A stretch of DNA of 64,000 nucleotides, taken from the NCBI GenBank assembly GCA_026874595.1, contig CM049315.1, positions 39,946,164 through 40,010,163 on the forward strand, in the 5' to 3' direction. Shown here in pieces: positions 45,416 to 57,613 of this stretch. The number at the start of each line of letters is the position of its first letter. Position 1 is the first letter of the stretch. Under the pieces are notes generated by a model that was not told where the DNA came from, made no database searches, and worked only from the letters and a program-made list of their open reading frames with translations. The position numbers were made by a program, and so were the translations under genes. The DNA is from Sipunculus nudus. Lineage: Eukaryota; Annelida; Sipuncula; Golfingiida; Sipunculidae.

Positions 45416-47157
45416 GTATTGTTTACATATTGTAAGGGCAAAACTAATAACTACTGGCCTATATATCAGCATTGCTTGTTCGAAGGGACATCATGAGGAG
45501 CCATATACTGCTTATTCTTTTACACTATAAGCACAGATTTGATTTGTATAAAAGCTATCCAGCAAAACAATCCCAACACACAGTCTCAGTACCTGGCATA
45601 CGGCTATTAAATATCTTGTTATTGTTCTTCGGGTTTGTAAAAAATCCATGTGTGACTGATTATCATGAAAAGGCTGCGTTACCGGAGGTCCGATTGTGAG
45701 CCACAACACGCGATGCTTTTTGTCAGCTGAAACATTTTTTGGGCCATGTCAAACAGGGCATCTTGTTGTGGCCCGGACATCCACGCGCTGTAATCGCGCC
45801 CGGTCCATTCTTTTTATACTCGTTTACTGTAGTGTGCAAACTGTTTGAGGGCAACATTTTGGCAGGTACAAATATTTTAAAGGGAAGAAGCTATTTTTTC
45901 GTTTTAATTCAACATGCTTAATAGGTGATCGGGCACACATATTCGTATAAGGCCTTCAAACTTTCGTTGAAATTGACACGGTTTAGTGATATACTATCCC
46001 TGACTGCTTTATATTTACACACGCACACAATATTGTCATGTAGGAAATATATATTAACGACATGCATCAGAGTGTTAAACGTACATAGGTCATACGTGAC
46101 ACAATTTTAAGAGTTTCTTAATACTAATTATTCTCTTTTTTTACTGGTGCATTATATTCTGACAACGGACAGAAAACCTTATGTTTAATCAAATGACTTA
46201 GGTATTTATTTCTCTGTAATATTTATACACACATCTAGATCATCAGTATAGCCACAAAAGAGTAACAACAATAGATATATAACAAAACCATACCTGTTTT
46301 ACCAATCCTTGTTGTAATACGTATTTAGTCCTTATCTTCGGATTGCATATAAAATTGTCTCGTGTATGATGAACTCAAGAATTACGACTAAAACTTTGAT
46401 AAACTAGAATTTCTAGGCACCGCAGGTTCCATAGTATTCCCAGACACTTAATTAAATCCCTCCCCTTACTATATAGGCCCCATATTCAACAGCATATACT
46501 GAAACTTGGCCATGGTTTCTTCCATCTGTCAACTTGAGAAACAATATTTTTCACCAAATATTGAAATATTCAAAGTCAAGGCTACTCTCATTGGATCTGG
46601 TCATGATCCCAGTTTAAATATACCTCATTCCATAACCCACATCTATTGTATATGCATAATATGAAAAGCTATCCGGCGCAACAAGCATTATCTAGTTGCA
46701 TCAAAATCAGCGTTACCAATGGCGTGCGTGTTTTTTCATCTAATTCAGTTCATATCCTCCAGTAAACCTTGTTTCTGAAATGTCAGTCATGAGAGTTCAA
46801 CCTGAATGCTATTTTCATAACCTGGTGTGGCAACAGAATAAGTGGCTCCGGTAAAATACGTCGTCATTTTTAATGATTTTTCGTCGTTTTCAAGTGCGTT
46901 AGTATGAGCCATAACATAGCTGATTCAGAGGTGCTGCTGCTGTGTGTGTGTAAACAACATATTATTTGCGTCCGACGCACAGTCATACCACACCCGCCAT
47001 TTTTTGGCCAGTTGAGCACATGGGGCCAAAACAGGTTGGGCGAAGGGATTTTTTTTAGAACTCAAGTGTTTCGTGACAGCTTCGTATGTTAGTAAATCTT
47101 TACCCAGCTAGATCGGTCTTCTTTAATTTCATTGAACCCAAACATGGCGTTACTTTG

Positions 47158-47970
47158 TGTTACGGGACCTAATATAAACAGAACACGTATGATTCAAGGA
47201 GATTCTGTAACACTAGGCAGCGTGAAATTTTTAGGGGAACGAATAAAGAAGTCAGTGTTTTTTGTTAACAGATAACTATAATTTATTCTTAAAACAACCC
47301 TAGCATTACAATACACTAAATCAATACAATTACACAGTACAACAACAGTTTAACAGCAAATCAATAAAATCACACAGCCTAATCAACAAAGCGCACAGTA
47401 CCTGGATACCACCACTGTCACAGCAACAAGTCCTTTAAAATGTATAAGTCGGACAAATAGTTCACACAAATCTTCTCAGAGAATAACAGTCCAATGTAAA
47501 GTTCTTGTAACAATCCCGAAAGTAAACTGAAGACCAAATAAGAATCGTCACAAATACAGAAGAAAATCTATAATTGCCGCACTTATCGGAATAGGTCCCA
47601 CAAACTGACTTACACCCTTCTGTGACTGCTTGAATATTTTCTCACCTCTCTCCCGGCTTTAAAACACAGCCTCTTAAATAACTTTTCACCCCAAGCCGAG
47701 AACTTTCCATTTCTCGAACAATCTAAAGAACCTAACATAATAAACATGCTCAAAGAACATATTAGAAGAAAGAACGCTGTGTATCTACACGTCAGGGTTC
47801 AACCAATGCGGATTAAACCGAGCCTGCAACACCCGGCCAGGCGAGGCCGCTACAACACGAGCTACGCGTGGCACACGAACTAAATGTCAACAACGCATGG
47901 AGCACCCCTACGCACAATAAAAGAAACACATGCAAGACCGCTACACACAATAAAAAGGGCATCTGTAACA
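47158..47970 (-). mobile_element. LTR (813 bp) at the junction of units 1 and 2
   Basis: Starts TGTTACGGGACC and ends CATCTGTAACA. On the minus strand it has TATTTAAGAGGCTG-type promoter sequence and an AATAAA. The flanks CTTTG and ATTTC do not form a target duplication, as expected if the junction arose by LTR-LTR recombination. On the minus strand no primer binding site follows it and no purine tract precedes it. Confidence 0.92.
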
Positions 47971-49162
47971 ATTTCAACTATATGATGGTGGTAACCCCTA
48001 AAAAGTTTGTGTATTTTAGTCTTATTACCTTCTCAGTATCCTTAAAAAATAACTTTAGAAAGATTAAAAATGCATAACGGTACTCAAAAACAACAAGATA
48101 TGGACAATATGACATTGTCTACTTTATAATTGTAAGATATATTAAATATATATATATCTCAATTAAATCAATCTGTCAAAAACATTGACTAATTTTTCAG
48201 TAAATTTATAAAGTTCCTAAAATTTTCTTTCAATTTATTAATATCTTGAGTGAATCAGGCAATTTTGTAAATTGCCCGAAAGTTATTGGCAATTTACAAA
48301 TTGACTGATTTTACACATCGACCGTGGCAGAAATAAGATGTTTCGGATTCTTTATTGTTGTCATGTCTATGGAATCGGTTTCAAAATCAGCTGTCAATCA
48401 CATAATCTTTTGGAGACATGTGCACACCATACATTCAACAATCAGTGGCTTAACTTATATGCTGAGTTATAACGGAATGGTTTTCGTACATGATGTTAGA
48501 AAGTAGACACACTTATTTTAAGGTTGGTCCAGTTTTCACTCCCTAACTGTCAGGTTGAGTTCAAGATGTGACATGTTGTGAAACATGACGAAATATATGC
48601 CCCCTGGTTAATGTTTCACAGTGTTTTTTACCATATGAAAAGATCTGTCGGACATATCTTAGTAAAATATTGTGCCTAATGCAAACAACATCTCTCAATA
48701 AGTCAAGGTAATCAATTAGGCGTCAAAGGAAATGAAAAAAAAAATGTAACGCATTCTTACATTCCAGATATAATCACCATAGAGTATTTTCTCGTTTGAT
48801 TTATTTATTTCAAGAAACCTCGAGGTCTGCTTTACAGTGTTAAACTGTGGGTTTCATGATCCCGTCAGCAACATTCGACACGGCCAGACCTCGGGTTGTA
48901 ACTCCATTAATGTAACCTCCTTGTTAAAACATTTTGCAACATGAATACATCGTAGGAATAGGGGAAAATTTCCATCAGATCATGGCGACATTGTATATGC
49001 GACATCAAGGGCAACACTTTTTTTAAATATTTTTGGTTTAGATGACCGCTCTCATTTTGAATGCTTGCTTAAGTTGTTACGAAGACAAATTGCTCAGGGG
49101 AAAAGACTGGGTCGATCGGGGATTCGAACCCATGACGGTGGCGAACAAGTGAGGCGTACCAA

Positions 49163-49173
49163 CCGCTCCGCTA
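49163..49173 (-). promoter_or_regulatory. tRNA-like A box and B box, 3' repeat of TRIM
   Basis: A box TAGCGGAGCGG here. B box GGTTCGAATCC at 49120-49130, about 40 nt downstream on the minus strand, the spacing of a tRNA gene. CTTTTCC follows the B box by about 20 nt. The anticodon arm is degenerate, so it is not a tRNA gene. Confidence 0.75.
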
Positions 49174-49232
49174 GAAAAGCAAGCTTCACTAGTGAGACAG
49201 TTCGGTCCGCTTTTGTGTCACCCCGTAACACA

Positions 49233-49241
49233 CCCCCTCTT
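49233..49241 (-). other. Polypurine tract of TRIM
   Basis: AAGAGGGGG on the minus strand, two bases before the 3' terminal repeat (which begins TGTTACGG). This is the expected position for plus-strand priming. Confidence 0.75.
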
Positions 49242-49334
49242 AAGAGCGTTCTGCTATCAGAACAAGACTAATTATCCCAGGAGTCACACTTTGGTGAGCT
49301 TATTCCCTGGGCCACAAAGTTAACCGTCACATTA

Positions 49335-49346
49335 GACGAGCCCCCA
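49335..49346 (-). other. Primer binding site of TRIM, tRNA-Pro type
   Basis: TGGGGGCTCGTC on the minus strand, three bases after the 5' terminal repeat. It is the complement of the 3' end of animal tRNA-Pro including CCA over 12 nt. The same 12 nt stand at 59760-59771 in unit 3. Confidence 0.8.
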
Positions 49347-49437
49347 TTTCGTTACGAAGACAAATTGATCAGGGCAAAAGTCTGGACCGGTCCTGGTTTC
49401 GAACCCATGTCCGTGGCGCACAAGTCCGGCGTACCAA

Positions 49438-49448
49438 CCGCTTCGCTA
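49438..49448 (-). promoter_or_regulatory. tRNA-like A box and B box, 5' repeat of TRIM
   Basis: A box TAGCGAAGCGG here and B box GGTTCGAAACC at 49395-49405, same spacing as in the other repeat. A transcript from this promoter would start inside the 5' repeat, but the TTTT about 20 nt past the B box would end it before the primer binding site unless read through. Confidence 0.75.
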
Positions 49449-50939
49449 GAAAGGCAAGCTTCACTAGCGAGACAGTTCGGTCCGCTTTTGTATCACCCCG
49501 TTACAAAGTAAATGTGTACATCTTCAGAAGTCCACTTCGGTGTCCATTTACGTACCCAGGCGGTGACACATGAATACCATGGCGTCAACCAGACTCGATG
49601 TGCCGCACCTGTGAGCCCTGACTGTGTAGTCAACCCCATATCTGGGAGGTAACACAGGGGCACAGTCAATATCCAAAATCAATATATGTCCAGTTAATGT
49701 GTTTGAAAATATAATCGTATATCTTATTTATAATATTTCTTCATTTTCTGTGGGTGTTACTTGGATTTTGATGAGGTTATGAAGCAAAGCTGGCTCTTTA
49801 ATGTGTCTTTTAATCTGATAGCCTTGACTTTAACCGGAGAAAAATATATAGCATTTGATAACAGCTGTAGGGTCTAATGATCCTATCATGTTAATCAAAC
49901 CTAAGGAGGCTCAGCTGTTAACGCAGCGTCTTTATCCTGCTTATTTATTGATACTCGACCACTGTTTGATGTCTTGAACATTAAGAACTCGACGATGAAT
50001 AATTTCCCTTTCGTGTATTAATTTATTCATTGAACGTTGCAGGTCTTGCGGTAAAATCTTTACTTGGCTTACACATATTGCTAACGAACAGAGTCGCAAA
50101 GATGCTAACTTAAAACCAGTAATAAATCATCAAAGCAATACTATTTAACCAGAATATAAGTTAACCTAATTACGTAAATAGGTCCCTTAAGACAAGGAAA
50201 GAATATCAGGCTTTACATCACGTTGAAGTGTACGTTTTTTTCTCAACCCATTTCCTAAGATGCTACTTCAATACTATATCTTTCATACAAAGGTTGCTTA
50301 AACAATTAAGACCATGTCTTAAATAGAATTTTTTCTAAGCAATGCTGGATTTCTGCACTCTGAGGTTGTCAGTTGTGTTATCAGGGGCGTAGTCCGGATT
50401 GGCGAGAGAGAGAGAGACAGAGAGATAGAGAGAGAGAGAAAAAGAGAGAGAGAGACAGGGAGAGTAAGAGTGAGAAAGAGACAGAGGGACCTAAACAGAC
50501 AGAGAAAGGCACAGACAGACTTCAAAAAAAGATTTTAGATTTAATTCGTTTTCTAAATTATAGAGAGTTTTATACGTCGAGATCGTAATTCAGGAATTAT
50601 TTTACAAATATACTGTACACGCTGTGCCTAGAACTTAACTTCTTGTAACAGTTTTAAATTCAAATTTAGGGAAATGGTTGCCAATGAAAACCAAATTTGA
50701 GTTAAAAAGTGTCGGTTATATATGCAAGCAATTAAACCCAATAACCATTGGTGAGCAGAAAAGCATTAACTCTAGATTCTAATAGATAACTGCCGACAAA
50801 CACTATTAGACAGGTCTCTATCCAAGTATGTGTTGTTGGAAACGAAAGAATGCACTAGTGACCAATAGGAACCAGTTCCTCATGTTTTGAAAACATTATT
50901 TTCACCGGCAGATATGTCAATATTTAAGAGAAAACATCA

Positions 50940-51315
50940 TCAGGTTTTCATGCAAAGTATGGGTGTAGGAGGTACGTCACTCTTAGTAAGATGGCAGTCA
51001 CTTCACTACACTGTCTCCGATAACGGTGTTCAAATGATCTTATTGTGCCAGAGGGCATTGGTGATCTACTGTGTCAAAGGCCGTAGTAAGGTCCAGTAAC
51101 AAGCTTGACAATTATGCGTTCTCCAGGGGCATAGATGACGCCATTCTGGGACCGAAACAGTTGAGTGGAATGGCTCTCCCTGTTTAGGGGCGGGGGAGAG
51201 TGGAAGGCCTTCAGAAGACTGTCAGGACTGAGCGCCAGAACACACAGTATCGGAAAGCAATCACTCGGCAGTTTAAAGGCACAATAACGCTGGTGGCATG
51301 CGTTAGAATTTTTAC
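50940..51315 (-). pseudogene. CR1-like LINE reverse transcriptase fragment, unit 2
   Basis: Reads RESHSTQLFRSQNGVIYAPG and, one frame over, LLLDLTTAFDTVDHQ (motif A). The HST-stop of unit 1 is open here, but the frameshift before motif A is the same, so the copy was dead before the duplication. Confidence 0.75.
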
Positions 51316-51975
51316 TCCCTTCTAAGATGAGACGTATTTTGGTATACCCACGGTCCACAGAAAAAGCAGAAAAAGACACTAAAACATTGGTTCTTGGCTT
51401 CCTATCTAAACGTGTATGATGAAATACGATACGAAGACCCACGATATTTGCTTTCTTTTCGTTTCGCATTTGACAATCGCATCTCCGACGTGTGAGCTAA
51501 GACTTGCCATGAATGTCCTCTTCTTCTGACCGGTGGATCCTCTTTGTCGCCTTCTAATAATTAGGCTACCAAGCACATATATATTATAAAACCAATTTTC
51601 TCTGATATATAGAAACAACTGTGTCATCGGCAGCCATGTTGCTGATTAGTATTTGATGTTATTATCCATTCCACTTTACAAATTCGTATATTGAACCAGA
51701 AAATACGATTTGAGTCTTTGGCATTTACGACGTTGTGATAGGAAGCTACGAAATCGTATGGTATCCAAATTTCGTAACGATTGCAGGTCGTGACTAGTCG
51801 TAACCGGTAGTGTAACAGGACGCTTAGGTGGCGCAACCTTAGGTACCAATGACACATTTGAAGGTAAAAGTTAAAGCACCTGATCAAGAGATAAAGATCT
51901 CCTAACTTTATCTGCGCAACGTAAAAGAGAAAATGCTTAACATTTAGCATATATTTTTTTAATTTTGTTGTTGTT

Positions 51976-52350
51976 GGAGGTAACCGCCTCAATTTTTTTA
52001 AATGATAGTTTAACAAGTATATGTACATCTGCAGAGTGTCTTTCCGATTTCGGACTCCGTGACAGGGCATTATCACACGCTTCCTCTCAATTTATATATC
52101 TTGGTGACTACTGCACCTTTGAGACCTTGGTGTGTAATACTCCCCATTGCTCATACAAACGAAGTACCCCCGAAAGGTGCACTCGTTGGTGACTAAAAAA
52201 CGGTCGTTGGGCACGACCATACTATTGAGGCTGCAGAGTGCTTCCCCTAGGTGGCCGAGCGTGAAAAATCTTACCGTGAAGGCTCAGTTTTGAATTCACG
52301 CTATTCAGGCTTTGAGTCCTGTGCTCTACTCCTAAGCCACAGGCGCCGGT
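51976..52350 (-). mobile_element. tRNA-derived SINE, unit 2
   Basis: Homologue of 40972-41339 with the complete GAGGCGGTTACCTCC tail hairpin that units 1 and 3 lack. The same ancestral insertion, copied by the segmental duplication. Confidence 0.8.
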
Positions 52351-53514
52351 CATTTAGTATGTAAAAAATAGTGTCTATAAACATATGACCTTAGATTCGT
52401 TAACAACCAAGGGGTGCCACACACCCTCATTTGCATGCATTATAAATTTAAAAGATTATCTCATTCCAGACAGGAAATATCTGCAAGTGAAAATATAGCA
52501 TAAAAGTAATTTTCAGGAAAACATAAATGGGCAATGTTAACATTATGTTTCATTATTGAATTCTTCCATTTGCAACAAGTAAAATGCTAGAAAGAAATCT
52601 AGCTCCGGTACATTACTCTGACTTTGTCTTTAGAAAACTAAAAAACTCGAGGTATTGATTCTTGCATTCCGTGCACATTAATATTGGGTTAAAATGTTTC
52701 AAATAAATGGCATTTTTTCGTCCATTTCATTTATCTGTCAATCATTTATCTCTCCTCTCATTAAACAGCACTCTCAAGCAAACCAGGTGAAGTCTCAGAA
52801 AATGAACACTATTTATATTACAGTTCAGGGTTAGCTAGGCATCCCCAAGCTTCTTGGTGAAGTCTCGTCTTCGTCGGCTTCGTTAACTGGGCTAAAGAAA
52901 GGAATGATTTCTAGGAACCACCCGCGTCAATTTTAAACCCCGTATCAAAAATTTTTATTTTGATTATCATCTTTCTATAAGATAAAATAATGCAATTTTG
53001 ATGAGGTTTCCTTTTTAATGTAGTGCTTTTACCTGTCTAGCAAAAAATTATGTTATTATGAAGGTTTCACCTGATCATATGACATTTTTATCGAAACATA
53101 CAAAAAGGTAAAAAAAAATCCCTCCTCCGCACTGATTTCTGAAAAAAAGTGCCTGAAAACCACATACTTTATTTTAGCCTAATGCATGTATTGAAGAAAC
53201 TCTCTTCTGGAAGGTCCGGGTGTAGCTAGATATGTAGATAATTTCAGTTTAGTTTACATTTATTTATTTTCTGTATATAATGTTATTATGTCCTTGTTTT
53301 GGGATGATCAGTGAGCTTTAAACAATATACAATTGATATTTATTTCCTGACTAAGTCATTCATTTTCGTTTGAATTAAGTCGTGTGTATTAAGTGTGTAT
53401 GAAGTTACATTTTGTCTTATACCTTATTTTATATGAATGTACATGTTGCTCTATGTACCTGCTCAATAGTGTGGTTGGTCCGTAAATATATATCAAACTA
53501 ATAATAAAAAGAAG

Positions 53515-53515
<1 letters not shown>

Positions 53516-53596
<81 letters not shown>
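53516..53596. repeat. (TA)n microsatellite, unit 2
   Basis: About 80 bases of TA, homologous to 42507-42568. Confidence 0.95.
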
Positions 53597-53600
<4 letters not shown>

Positions 53601-54269
53601 ATCCTAAATCCTGGCTGCATCCCTAGCCTGCTGCCTGATTTTCAACCTTGAATATAAAAGCTTGCCATCACCATTCTTGTCTTCCATGGTTGTCTGGAAT
53701 TAGTCTGCTCCTGGCTGATGTAGGAAACATCATTGACTAAGTCAGTTCTTCCAATGAATACCTGTTGATGAGCTGTCAATCATCTTGTGTGTCACGGTCT
53801 GGTTTGTCTGCTGCCCGTCTCTGGTCTTGTTTGGCCTTGTGAGTGACGTATCATTCAGCTTTGATCGGATGAAGATTTTGCGGTTTTAAAGGTATTTCAT
53901 CTTGAACGGTAGACAGCGCTTTGTTGTAACTTGTGGGCGTTGAGTAGGTCATCCGGTGAATAATTCGACGCCGCATCTGTAGATAAAGCAGCGCTTCTTC
54001 GACAAAAAAAGCCAAAATATGATAAAGAATCTGCGTGGTTCGCCGCCTACATGAAATCTGAAATCACTGAGAAACATTAATATTCCCGCCACTGCAAAAA
54101 GAGAGTCAAGATAATCAATAAAATCGGGAAAAAAGTGGCCTTCTGACAAATACCATAAGCGCTTGGATTAATGCACATGATGGAATGGTGAATTAGAGAT
54201 ATGTTATAGCTTACATGAATCATAATCCTGTTTTCCTCCCAAGGGTCTTCCTGGATAATTATGGCTGTC

Positions 54270-54270
<1 letters not shown>

Positions 54271-54334
<64 letters not shown>

Positions 54335-54342
54335 GGGGGGGG
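54271..54342. repeat. (GA)n plus poly(G), unit 2
   Basis: About 54 bases of GA, then about 18 G. Homologous to 43244-43297 but longer. Confidence 0.95.
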
Positions 54343-54889
54343 CAAGAGTACATTAGTTTTTTTTTTACCTATGCATATCTATGCCCAGTGGGCCAGTTCC
54401 TGTGAACTAGTTCTAGAATCTGGTCAACAACTATATCACACAGGGTTATTTCTTTGGTTTACAGACAGATCATGTCTATTTTTGGGGCAAATAAAAATAT
54501 AATGACCAAGGCAGTAAAAATAAATAAATTAAAGATTTAACACAGATTTAAGCTTGTACATTCATTAGGGTAAAAACCCGTGTTTACACACTATGTATTA
54601 TTTATATTATTTATTATCTGTTCGTTTTTCTTGACTCTAAGCAAACATTTATTTTGTTTGTGAGACGATTGTCAGTCAAATCAAGATCCAAGATTATTTT
54701 TACAACATACAAGGTATTTATTCACAAAGTTAATTAATGAACATGTCACAACGTAATTCATTTAAGACATTTTAACGTAGAATACCAACAAATATACGCT
54801 TTATACGTTTCTCCACGTAAATGTAACGTGAATTGCAGCACCTCGGGTGAGGTGTTTGACATTTAAACTTTCTTTTTTGTTTTTTTTTT

Positions 54890-55307
54890 GGTAGAGGTAA
54901 CCGCCTCGAGTTTTAGTGCTGACTTATCTAATTCTTAACCTAAGTTTATACATTTGCAGAGTTTCCATTTCGGTTAGGGACTACTTGACAGGGTGGTAGC
55001 ACTCGCTTCCTATCATGTTTGTTTAATAGTATTCTGGTGTCACCCAGGCCCGGTGTCTACCGCACCTGCGGGTCCTGGGTGTGTAATAACCCCCATTGCT
55101 GGGTCATAACACCGACGAACCTCCCAAGGACGCACTCGTATGTGAGTGATACACGGCTTTGGGACACAGCCTTCCCATTAAGCCTGCAGAGCGCTCCCCT
55201 TGGTGTGGACCGACCGTGAAAAACCTCACCGCCTCGGCTGAGATTCGAACCCACGATCTCCCGGCTTTGAGTCCTGCGCTTTTCCCTTGAGCTACAGATA
55301 CCGGGTA
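54890..55307 (-). mobile_element. tRNA-derived SINE, unit 2 copy of 43823-44259
   Basis: Same A and B boxes, body and tail hairpin. The right target-duplication copy has mutated to ATATTTAAAC. Confidence 0.88.
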
Positions 55308-57613
55308 TATTTAAACATTTTAATGAAACTCTTTTAATGAAATTATTTTTCTCCTGAAATTTATAATATTTTAAGAAACATAGCAGGCTGTCTAACATTT
55401 TTCATATTTAAGTTGGTGGACTATACCAAAAATGTCACATAATGACTTGTTTGAACAGAATGGTTTGTATAAGAAATGAATTCATCGATGCTTTCAAAAT
55501 TGAGCATATAATGACCGGAAATAGCTTCTATGAGAGAACCAGTTTATCGAATTAGATGTAAGTCCATAACCTACGTTGCGAAACGTTGAAATGTCCGAAC
55601 GAATACATAATGTGAGATAACAGCCCAGTAATGAGATATCGTCCAGGCATTTATCATATGAAGAAAAAAGGCATGGACGGTATATCCTAATTGGATGTTG
55701 ATCTGGTTAATGCCTTTAAAAATTTAACCACAAAATGTGACGTTAAGATTACATGACTGATGCCGTGTGACCCGGTCCAAAAAACCGTTAAGCTACCATA
55801 CAGTCACCCCTATAACAGTAACTGTTCATTAAATATGTATGGTGTCATATAGACCCATGAAGCCTTGGTACCAATTAAGTATCTATGCATTATTACATTC
55901 CGATAATGTATGTACATGTCTCAATATTAAATAAACTCTCTCTACAAACAATGAATCAAGGCAATGACATTTGATTTTAAATTAGACTCCTGTGACCTCA
56001 ATAAGTGAGTGCATGTACATAAAGGGAACAATAATAGTTTTAGAGAATGATTGACATGGCTAACCATAACATGACCATGCTGACTATAAATATTTTTTTT
56101 TTATTTCAGTGAGTCGGTTCCCATTTGTTAATGTATAGTAAAAGGTACATGTTGACTGAAAAAAATTATAATAATGAAGGAAAATTATATCCGTAAACTG
56201 GCAGAATCGGTAAAGCTAATAACATTTACCATTGCTATATAACCACCTGGCCTAGGTACTGTCACCTAGCGGCAAATCATGTGACTTATTTAAAATTCTC
56301 CCGCACCCATTCAATAACTCTGAAGTTCGGGACTCCCGTCCATCAACCAGCGGAATACGGGACTCCCGTCTATCAACCAGTGGAATAAAGTATTGTTTAC
56401 ATATTGTAAGGGCAAAACTAAAAACTACTGGCCTATATATCAGCATTGCTTGTTCGAAGGGACATCATGAGGAGCCATATACTGCTTATTCTTGTACACT
56501 ATAAGCACAGATCTGATTTGTATAAAAGCTATCCAGCAAAACAATCCCAACACACAGTCTCAGTACCTGGCATACGGCTATTAAATATCTTGTTATTGTT
56601 CTTCGGGTTTGTAAAAAATCCATGGACAGAAAACCTTATGTTTAATCAAATGACTTAGGTATTTATTTCTCTGTAATATTTATACACACATCTAGATCAT
56701 CAGTATAGCCACAAAAGAGTAACAACAATAGATGTATAACAAAACCATACCTGTTTTACCAATCCTTGTTGTAATACGTATTTAGTCCTTATCTTCGGAT
56801 TGCATATAAAATTGTCTCGTGTATGATGAACTCAAGAATTACGACTAAAACTTTGATAAACTAGAATTTCTAGGCACCGCAGGTTCCATAGTATTCCCAG
56901 ACACTTAATTAAATCCCTCCCCTTACTATATAGGCCCCATATTCAACAGCATATACTGAAACTTGGCCATGGTTTCTTCCATCCATCGACTTGAGAAACA
57001 ATATTTTTCACCAAATATTGAAATATTCAAAGTCAAGGCTACTCTCATTGGAGCTGGTCATGATCCCAGTTTAAATATACCTCATTCCATAACCCACATC
57101 TATTGTATATGCATAATATGAAAAGCTATCCGGCGCAACAAACATTATCTAGTTGCATAAAAATCAGCTGTACCAATGGCGTGCGTGTTTTTTCATCTAA
57201 TTCAGTTCATATCCTCCAGAAAACCTTGTTTCTGAAATGTCAGTCATGAGAGTTCAACCTGAATGCTATTTTCATTACCTGGTGTGGCAACAGGATAAGT
57301 GGCTCCGGTATAATACGTCGTCAATTTTAAAGATTTTTTGTCGTTTTCAAGTGCGTTTGTATGAGCCATGAGGCAGTTGATTCTGAGGTGCTGCTGCTTT
57401 GTGTGTACACAACATATTATTTGCGTCCGACGCACAGTCATACCACACCCACCATTATTTGGCCAGTTAAGCATCTGGGGCCCAAAGAGGTTGGGCGAAG
57501 GGATTTTTTCTTAGAACTCAAGTGTTTCGTGCCAGCTTCGTATGTTAGTAAATCTCTACCCAACTAGATCGATCTTTTTTAATCACATTGAGCCCAAACA
57601 TGGCGTTACTTTG

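Larger units (their letters stand above)
37930..47970. repeat. 10-kb tandem segmental duplication, unit 1
   Basis: Begins ATTTCAACTGTATGATGG and ends with the LTR at 47158-47970. It is colinear with unit 2 over its whole length. Differences: no TRIM (empty site 39015-39018), ~495 bp missing at about 40815, and segments kept here but absent from unit 2 (45655-46168, about 515 bp, and about 75 bp near 44335-44410). Other differences are mostly scattered substitutions and microsatellite lengths. No conserved protein-coding gene was found in the unit. Confidence 0.95.
49075..49505 (-). mobile_element. TRIM retroelement with tRNA-like Pol III promoter in each LTR, unit 2
   Basis: TGTTACG...CGTTACA, 431 bp, with AAGT on both sides (49071-49074 and 49506-49509). 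Unit 1 reads GCTTAAGTAAATG with a single AAGT, so it is the empty site. The direct terminal repeats are 49075-49230 and 49350-49505 (156 bp each), with 119 bp internal. Read on the minus strand, the 5' repeat is followed by AAA and a tRNA-Pro-type primer binding site, and a purine tract lies next to the 3' repeat. Each repeat has tRNA-like A and B boxes in element orientation and a TTTT downstream. There is no coding capacity, so it must be mobilised in trans. Apart from the Pol III promoter in the LTRs, this is the TRIM plan. Cassandra elements of plants (5S rRNA promoter) are the nearest analogue I know. Confidence 0.88.

Noticed and set aside
49107-49180. tRNA gene
   Set aside because: A and B boxes are good, but acceptor and anticodon arms do not pair. 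The sequence is repeated in both LTRs of a retroelement.
51406-51627. 73-codon minus-strand frame rich in RRR/KK, similar frame at 63372-63569
   Set aside because: It looked nuclear-protein-like, but nearly all differences between the two copies are non-synonymous, so there is no sign of selection.
51624-52076. 150-codon open frame on the minus strand, partly open also in unit 3
   Set aside because: It crosses a SINE tail and poly(A). Differences to unit 3 change amino acids rather than being silent, and the segment is deleted in unit 1.
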